Source: DASYSA01 sp036003885
GTDB taxonomy: Bacteria > Acidobacteriota > Blastocatellia > UBA7656
Reading direction: 5' to 3'
Assembly (NCBI GenBank): GCA_036003885.1
Contig: DASYSA010000327.1
Span: 1 to 21,342 of the forward strand
DNA: 21,342 nucleotides
In this document: one piece after another, positions 16,506-21,342 of the stretch
Layout: the number at the start of each line of letters is the position of its first letter
How positions within the stretch are numbered: position 1 is the first letter of the stretch
Notes under the pieces: generated by a model
The model's database searches: none
What the model was told of the DNA's origin: nothing
The model's input: only the letters and a program-made list of their open reading frames with translations
Program-made: the position numbers and the translations under genes

Positions 16506-18539
16506 ATGGTAGACAAAATCAAACTAAGGAACAGAATGATGAAACTGGCTCTCGCCCTCTCGTTTGTCCTGGCGGTTGCCTCTGGTGCGGCGGCTCAGAC
16601 CGAAGAGAGTAGTCCAATCGACATATCGCGCTACAAGATCGCGGCGGAGCTGCTGCCCGACACACATGTGCTTAAGGCCCAGGCCCAGGTCACCTTCAAG
16701 GCGCTCAAGCAGACCCAGTCCGCAGTTCTGGAAATGAACGGCTCGCTGGCAGTCTCTTCGGTTAAGGGTCCTGATGGAAAGACAGTCCTTCAGTTCATTC
16801 AGGACCGCGTTAACGAGATGAACGTGAAAGTGAACCTGGGGCAGTTGTATCCGGTCGGATCTGAAATCACTCTTACATTTGACTATGCGGGGCCGCTTGC
16901 CACTCCTGAAGGCGGACCGATTCCCGACATAAGACTGGCCTACGTTGGGCCGGAAGGATCGTATCTCTTCTACGCCTCGCGATGGTTCCCGTTTCATGGC
17001 TACGCTGCGGACCGCGCGACTTCAGAGATAGCCTTCACGGTTCCCGGCAACTGGACGGTGGCAGGTCACAGTGCGAGTCCCGTCGTTTCCACCCTCAACA
17101 AGGATGGCCGCAAGACGTTTAACTTTGTGGAGACGCAGCCTGTCTTACCGGGATCTTTCGCCGCGGGTCAGTTCATCACTCGTACGATCAGCTCAGGTGG
17201 AATGCAGATAGAACTCAACGTATTGCCTGGAAGCGAGGGGCGAGTAGAAGAATTCGGCAAAGAGATCGCCCAGATCGTTCAGTTCTACAACTCGAAGTTC
17301 GGCCCTTACCACTTCGGTAACCGCTACGTGGTAGCCGAAGTAGATGAGGAGACGTTGGAGTCGTATACGGGAGCGGGAATCGCTTTTCTGTCGCACAAAA
17401 CACTGGTCTCGGAGAAGGCGCTACCCGTGGAGGATCTCGCTCGAGAAGTAGGGTATCAGTGGTGGGGCCAGGCAGTTGGCTTGAAGAGCTTCGATGACGC
17501 GTTTCTGGCGCAAGGCCTCGCTGAGTATTCCTCAGTGCTCTACCGCCAGTCGCAGGAGAGCTCGGCCGAGTTTCAGGGGACGCTCTCGGCGGTGCTCGAG
17601 CAGGCTCTCGCATTCGAGTCCGAGGCGTCCATATCCCGGGCGCCGTCGCAACTCAACGACCAGTCGCCGGCCTACCGCTCAGTGATCTTCTACAAGGGCG
17701 CGTACGTCTATCACATGCTGCGAAGCACTATTGGCGACGACAAGTTCTTCAGCCTGATTAAGAACTACTACACTAACTTCAAGGGGAAGAACGCAGGCAT
17801 AGAGGACTTCGAGGCCCTTGCCGACAAGGCTGCGGGCTCGAACATGAGAGGCTTTTTCGGTTTGTGGGTTGACTCGACTGGAGTGCCCGAGTTCAAGGTC
17901 GATTATTCGATACTGCGTACCAGGGAGGGCAAGTTCAAGGTGCGGGGGACGCTGCGCCAAAACATGGATTCCTTCCGCGGCCCGGTCGAAGTGGCGCTGG
18001 AATCGGAAGGTGGCCGCTCGAATAAGACGATGCTCGATCTGCGAGGCACGTCGGCAGACTTCGAGATATTGTCGGAGGGTAAGCCGCTCGAAGTGATCGT
18101 AGATCCCGACAACCGATATATGCGGATCAGCGATGCGATCCGCACGAGCGTAGTAGTCCGGCGAGGCATTCAGCACCTTCAGCGTGAAGAATACGCCGAG
18201 GCGGAGGAACAGTTCAGCGCGGCGCTCAAGCTCAACTCACGCTCTTCGTGGGCCTGGTACAACCGAGGACTGCTCTACATGGAGCAGCGCAACTGGCAGA
18301 AGGCCAAGGACTATTTTTCAGAAGCGCTCGGCGGCGATCTGGAACCCTCATGGCTCGAGGTATGGTCGTATATTCTGAGAGGAAACGCTTACGACGCGGA
18401 AGGGAACCGCGACCGCGCCGTGGCCGAATACAACAAGGCCAAAGAGACCAACAATGATTACAACGGGGCACAGAAGGCGATCGAAAAGTACCTCGGCCAG
18501 CCCTATAAGAAAGAACGTAGCACCGTGCACGCTTCGTGA
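16506..18539 (+). CDS. Exported M1-aminopeptidase-like protein, zinc site lost, TPR tail
   Basis: The 677-residue protein has a signal peptide (cut probably after AAA-30), an M1-type N-terminal beta domain (about 35-235), and a thermolysin-like catalytic domain (about 240-460). A beta region follows at about 462-540, then two to three TPR-like helix pairs (about 553-665, e.g. QHLQREEYAEAEEQFSAALKLN and AWYNRGLLYMEQRNWQKAKDYF). At the HExxH position the sequence is REVGYQWWG: Arg313 and Tyr317 replace the histidines. The third ligand, expected 18 residues on, is Gln336 in LAQGLAEY. Glu314 and the FYKGAYVYHML helix (395-405) remain. It is therefore probably not a zinc peptidase and may be a binding or scaffold protein. 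AAGGGA lies ahead of the ATG at 16506; a start at 16536 or 16539 is also possible. Confidence 0.85.
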   Translation: MVDKIKLRNRMMKLALALSFVLAVASGAAAQTEESSPIDISRYKIAAELLPDTHVLKAQAQVTFKALKQTQSAVLEMNGSLAVSSVKGPDGKTVLQFIQDRVNEMNVKVNLGQLYPVGSEITLTFDYAGPLATPEGGPIPDIRLAYVGPEGSYLFYASRWFPFHGYAADRATSEIAFTVPGNWTVAGHSASPVVSTLNKDGRKTFNFVETQPVLPGSFAAGQFITRTISSGGMQIELNVLPGSEGRVEEFGKEIAQIVQFYNSKFGPYHFGNRYVVAEVDEETLESYTGAGIAFLSHKTLVSEKALPVEDLAREVGYQWWGQAVGLKSFDDAFLAQGLAEYSSVLYRQSQESSAEFQGTLSAVLEQALAFESEASISRAPSQLNDQSPAYRSVIFYKGAYVYHMLRSTIGDDKFFSLIKNYYTNFKGKNAGIEDFEALADKAAGSNMRGFFGLWVDSTGVPEFKVDYSILRTREGKFKVRGTLRQNMDSFRGPVEVALESEGGRSNKTMLDLRGTSADFEILSEGKPLEVIVDPDNRYMRISDAIRTSVVVRRGIQHLQREEYAEAEEQFSAALKLNSRSSWAWYNRGLLYMEQRNWQKAKDYFSEALGGDLEPSWLEVWSYILRGNAYDAEGNRDRAVAEYNKAKETNNDYNGAQKAIEKYLGQPYKKERSTVHAS

Positions 18540-18550
18540 GTTGTCTCCGT

Positions 18551-18574
18551 GGCAAAGGCGAGCCTCGCATTGCC
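18551..18574. terminator. Hairpin between convergent genes
   Basis: GGCAA (18551-18555) pairs with TTGCC (18570-18574), and inside it GCGAG (18558-18562) with CTCGC (18564-18568). It lies 12 nt after the M1-like stop in a convergent spacer. No proper T-run follows on either strand, so its terminator role is uncertain. Confidence 0.35.
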
Positions 18575-18683
18575 ATTCGGGCCTTTCAGATCACTCAGAC
18601 GGCATAACGCCACTGGAGCCATCGCTGCTCGAACCTCGCGTGGATGAGATTGCCGGTGGTTTGGCGCTCGCTCTGACACGAGG

Positions 18684-19799
18684 TCAACCTCCAAAGTTGT
18701 TGTTAACCCAGTTCACAATGGACTGCCACTTCGAATTGTGCTTGATGTAATGATTTGTCTTCGTGATCAGCGCGTTTATCTTTGAGCAATCGTCGAGAGC
18801 GACCTGGCTTTCTCGCATACTCACGTTGGCGCGCTGGTAGTTGCCAGACGGCAGCAACATACCTGACAGGACATCATTGATTTCGGATGTCCCATCGAAC
18901 ATGACATCCAGCAGTGGGAATGGCGGGACCGGGTCCTCACTCTCAGGCCACAGCCATCCGAGGATTCCGTAGGGTATCGTCGCGAGAATATCGGTCGTCG
19001 TGTTGGAGGCGGTGTAAGGAAAGCTGCTCACATTGAAGCCTGTGCCGACCGAGAGCAGGTAAGCGTTGCTAAGCCCTTTTGGCCCGAGCAGGCCGGAAGC
19101 GAGCGCCGAACCGAGAGCAACGGTCGAGGGGTTATTGGCAAATACGCCGCCATCGATGCACAGAACTCCGGAAGGAAGCTGGTAAGGCGGAAAATAAAGC
19201 GGCGCCGAACTGCTGCACATCGCCGCGTCCACAACCAGTGTGTCCGACGAGTCATTCTGTGTCAGGTTGTGGAACGTTGTCGGCGACCATTGCGGTTGAT
19301 CGTCGTTATTCTTGCTGTTTAACTGAAAGGTCGTGACCAGAGCCTTCTTTGGGAGGCTGGCGAGAGTTCCGGCTGGCAGGTACTGCTGGAGAAGCTCTTT
19401 CCTCCCGTCGTTGGTGAATACCGGGCCAATCAGCTCCTCGATGATCTGAAGGATCAGACTCAGGTAGCCGCCGTAGCCGGAAGCGGCCTCAGTTTCCATC
19501 AAGGCCCTTGAAAGCGCTGCTCTCAGTATGTCCTTCTTGTCTTGAGTCAGAGTCGCAGCGGCAGCGTCATTCGAAAAGATCTTCGAGCAGTAATTCGGGC
19601 TCGTGTACAGGCTGACCAGCGTATCGATGGGTATGCCACCCGCGAGGCCGAGCGCAATAATGGCGCCGGTCGATGTTCCCGCAAAGAAGTCGACTCTGTT
19701 AAGAAAGTTCTGGCCCAGTGCTTGAAGAAGCATTGTGGTCACGACCCCTCGAATCCCACCTCCGTCACAACTCACGATAAGGCACTTGTCGTCGTCCAT
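18684..19799 (-). CDS. Patatin-like phospholipase / lipid acyl hydrolase
   Basis: The 371-residue product has a complete patatin active site. The oxyanion-hole motif is DGGGIRG (12-18), the nucleophile elbow is GTSTG with Ser43, and the catalytic Asp216 lies in IDGGVFANNP. It should cleave acyl chains from lipids. No signal peptide is seen, so it is probably cytosolic unless secreted by another route. Serine, threonine and asparagine are frequent in the second half. The start is the ATG at 19799, supported by AAAGGAG 7 nt upstream. A heptamer array lies directly upstream in its leader or promoter. No cyclic-nucleotide synthase gene is adjacent, so a CBASS-type defence role is not supported. 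Confidence 0.88.
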   Translation of the reverse strand: MDDDKCLIVSCDGGGIRGVVTTMLLQALGQNFLNRVDFFAGTSTGAIIALGLAGGIPIDTLVSLYTSPNYCSKIFSNDAAAATLTQDKKDILRAALSRALMETEAASGYGGYLSLILQIIEELIGPVFTNDGRKELLQQYLPAGTLASLPKKALVTTFQLNSKNNDDQPQWSPTTFHNLTQNDSSDTLVVDAAMCSSSAPLYFPPYQLPSGVLCIDGGVFANNPSTVALGSALASGLLGPKGLSNAYLLSVGTGFNVSSFPYTASNTTTDILATIPYGILGWLWPESEDPVPPFPLLDVMFDGTSEINDVLSGMLLPSGNYQRANVSMRESQVALDDCSKINALITKTNHYIKHNSKWQSIVNWVNNNFGG

Positions 19800-19819
19800 C
19801 TTCGTTCTCCTTTCAGTAT

Positions 19820-19918
19820 CGTTGCGCGTTGCTCGTTTCTTGCTCTTCGCTCAACTGTGGTCGTTCCCCCGATTCGCAACCAGGAACGAGCAACGAGCAA
19901 CGAGAAACGAGCAACGGC
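19820..19918. repeat. Inverted pair of heptamer arrays (array D)
   Basis: The left arm (19820-19854) is five 7-nt units starting CGTTGCG, CGTTGCT, CGTTTCT and then decaying. The right arm (19884-19918) is five units of consensus NAACGAG. The arms are inverted relative to each other around a 29-nt loop. Unit core (AACG) and architecture match array A about 18 kb away, but the unit differs at its end (GAG instead of GCG). It lies 21 bp upstream of the patatin start codon. Confidence 0.85.
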
Positions 19919-20040
19919 CAACCATGTGGCTGACAAATAGACGCTGCCCGATCCTCAAGCGTGAAAGCAGCGCTCGCGAGGCTGAAGCATCTGCTGACCC
20001 TGTGCTACACTTCCGAAGAATGATCGCGGAACATGGACCT

Positions 20041-21342
20041 ATGAAAAGGAGCCTGATCGCGGGTGTGTTGTGTCTTTTGCTGGCTGTTGGTCCGGCGACA
20101 GCCCAGTCCCAACAGGCTCCCTATCTGCCCGAGTTGCTTTCCCGGAGCGAACAGTTCAACAAGCTGTATAGCCAAAAGCGGCTCGCCGGCGCCAACCTTG
20201 CCGCCATAGATCCACTTCGCCAACAAAGCGAAGCCGCCTTCAGGGCCGGCAATGTTCGGGGCATGCTCGAGGTCGTCGGGCACGAAATAGCGCTCCTGGA
20301 AGGAAAGCAGTGGGACGAAAAAGAGAGGTTCCTTGCGTCCCTAACGCTCGAGCCGGATCGCCTCGTCCTCGAGCCCAACCAGGATTTGCAAGTGTCGTTG
20401 ATCCGGATGTTCCCTACAAACATCGACCAGGCGTTGACCCCGGCTCCAACCGTCACTTTCGAGATCAAACCGGATGAGTCCGCTATTTCGGATGCAGCAC
20501 GACCGCTGGAAACCCCCGTTGCACTGCGGCCGACGGCGCCGGTCATCATCGGCGAACGCCTGGCCATTTCGCAAGAGTCGACAATCGCCACTCGTCGTTT
20601 GAGACTCCCCGACGGCGTGTACTGGGTCCTCGCAAGAATCGAATCCGGCGGGCAACCGGTCGCTCAGCTCAGCAGACCGATCTACGCGATCAACGATTTC
20701 ACCGACCGAGTGAGTCGATTGTCCTCCCTCGCAGCAGTCATCAGGAATTCCGCCGATCCGAAGGTGAAAGCGGTCGCGATTCAAGGTGCCACCCCTGAGT
20801 TTCAACTCCAGCGGCTTGCAGGTCTCAACAGCGCTAGAAGCGACTACGAGATTAACGCCATTGCGGAACTTGACCGCATAGAGTCTCTCTTGTCTTCGTT
20901 AGCGAAGGGCCTGAATCCGCTCAACCCGGAGCGAGGCGAGCTGGAGCGAGCTTATCGGGCGGCCGATGGCAAGCTGATGCCCTATCGAGTCTATGTTCCG
21001 ATCAATTATGACGGCGCGTCCGCGCGGCCGCTTGTCGTCCTGCTACACGGGGCGCTAGGCGACGAGAGGTCCTACTTCAGCGGACTGTATGATCCGGCAG
21101 TCATCAAAGGCGAGAGCGAGCGGCGAGGCATGATACTCGCCGCAGTCAGCGGAGGCGATCGTTTTGCCCCCTATCAGGGTACGGGTCAGAATGACGTGTT
21201 CGAGGTGGTCCAGGCGATCAGCCGCGACTATAAGATTGATCCCGCTCGAGTGTACCTGAGCGGCCATTCGATCGGCGCGACGGGTGCGTGGGCGATCGCA
21301 TCAACGAGACCCGAGGTCTTCGCCGCCATAGCGCCTGTATCG
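20041..21342 (+). CDS. Exported alpha/beta-hydrolase esterase, 3' end cut by window
   Basis: This frame is open for 434 codons to the window edge. The product has a signal peptide (MKRSLIAGVLCLLLAVG, cleavage near ATAQ), an N-terminal region of about 290 residues that I do not recognise, and a C-terminal alpha/beta-hydrolase domain beginning near 312. The hydrolase part shows the oxyanion region VVLLHGALGDE (332-342) and the nucleophile elbow SGHSIGATGAW with Ser410. It resembles secreted PHB-depolymerase/feruloyl-esterase-type enzymes (LpqC group). The Asp and His of the triad would lie beyond the edge. The start at 20041 is preferred because KR follows it as in a signal peptide; an in-frame ATG at 20020 is possible. 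Confidence 0.82.
   Translation, partial: MKRSLIAGVLCLLLAVGPATAQSQQAPYLPELLSRSEQFNKLYSQKRLAGANLAAIDPLRQQSEAAFRAGNVRGMLEVVGHEIALLEGKQWDEKERFLASLTLEPDRLVLEPNQDLQVSLIRMFPTNIDQALTPAPTVTFEIKPDESAISDAARPLETPVALRPTAPVIIGERLAISQESTIATRRLRLPDGVYWVLARIESGGQPVAQLSRPIYAINDFTDRVSRLSSLAAVIRNSADPKVKAVAIQGATPEFQLQRLAGLNSARSDYEINAIAELDRIESLLSSLAKGLNPLNPERGELERAYRAADGKLMPYRVYVPINYDGASARPLVVLLHGALGDERSYFSGLYDPAVIKGESERRGMILAAVSGGDRFAPYQGTGQNDVFEVVQAISRDYKIDPARVYLSGHSIGATGAWAIASTRPEVFAAIAPVS

Noticed and set aside
18454..18750. Plus-strand open frame across the convergent spacer
   Set aside because: It starts inside the M1-like gene in another frame and ends antisense in the patatin gene, without protein features.
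18684..19799. Patatin as a CBASS (CapV-like) defence effector
   Set aside because: No CD-NTase or other defence gene is adjacent; neighbours are an M1-like protein and an esterase.

Overview
The window is a compact bacterial chromosome segment with moderately high GC. It carries housekeeping genes, surface and exported proteins, and several unusually structured intergenic spacers. No phage, plasmid, transposase, CRISPR, rRNA or tRNA genes were seen. The gene set (MEP isoprenoid genes linked to a YacL-type PIN/TRAM protein, a PIG-L deacetylase/glycosyltransferase pair, an exported M1-like protein with a TPR tail, 7-nt tandem arrays in spacers) fits Acidobacteriota, possibly Blastocatellia. That placement rests on impression, not on a phylogenetic marker, and is only moderately likely.

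Layout. (1) 1-4390: the 5' end of an unidentified gene and guaA (GMP synthase) on the minus strand; a CNNM/CorC-type CBS membrane protein and a diacylglycerol kinase-family lipid kinase on the plus strand. (2) 4457-9319, minus strand, one likely operon read from right to left: yacL-like PIN/TRAM protein, ispD, ispF, pyrimidine-nucleoside phosphorylase, and a BMP/PnrA-type nucleoside-binding lipoprotein. It joins two MEP-pathway steps to nucleoside uptake and salvage. (3) 9320-9900: a 581-bp spacer without a convincing gene. (4) 9901-11379, plus strand: a CheY/PilH-like response regulator, an overlapping coiled-coil/GAF protein, and a doubtful small ORF coupled to it. (5) 11380-11689: a hairpin-dense non-coding stretch with a candidate small RNA of about 125 nt. 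Its two hairpins have different stems but the same 20-nt loop. (6) 11690-16208, minus strand: CPBP-like membrane protein, radA, PIG-L-like deacetylase, and a GT-B glycosyltransferase whose start overlaps the deacetylase stop. (7) 16506-18539, plus strand: an exported M1-aminopeptidase-fold protein with a TPR tail, in which all three zinc ligands are replaced. It sits behind an extended -10 promoter with a dyad over the -35 region. (8) 18684-19799, minus strand: a patatin-like phospholipase. (9) 20041 to the window edge, plus strand: an exported alpha/beta-hydrolase esterase, cut off at its 3' end.

The most unusual signals are the twin-loop RNA candidate (11394-11517), the recurring 7-nt arrays in four spacers (two of them built as inverted arms around a loop of about 30 nt), the M1 pseudopeptidase, and a c-di-GMP-I (GEMM) riboswitch-like core at 11612-11676 that lacks one helix and has no obvious target gene.
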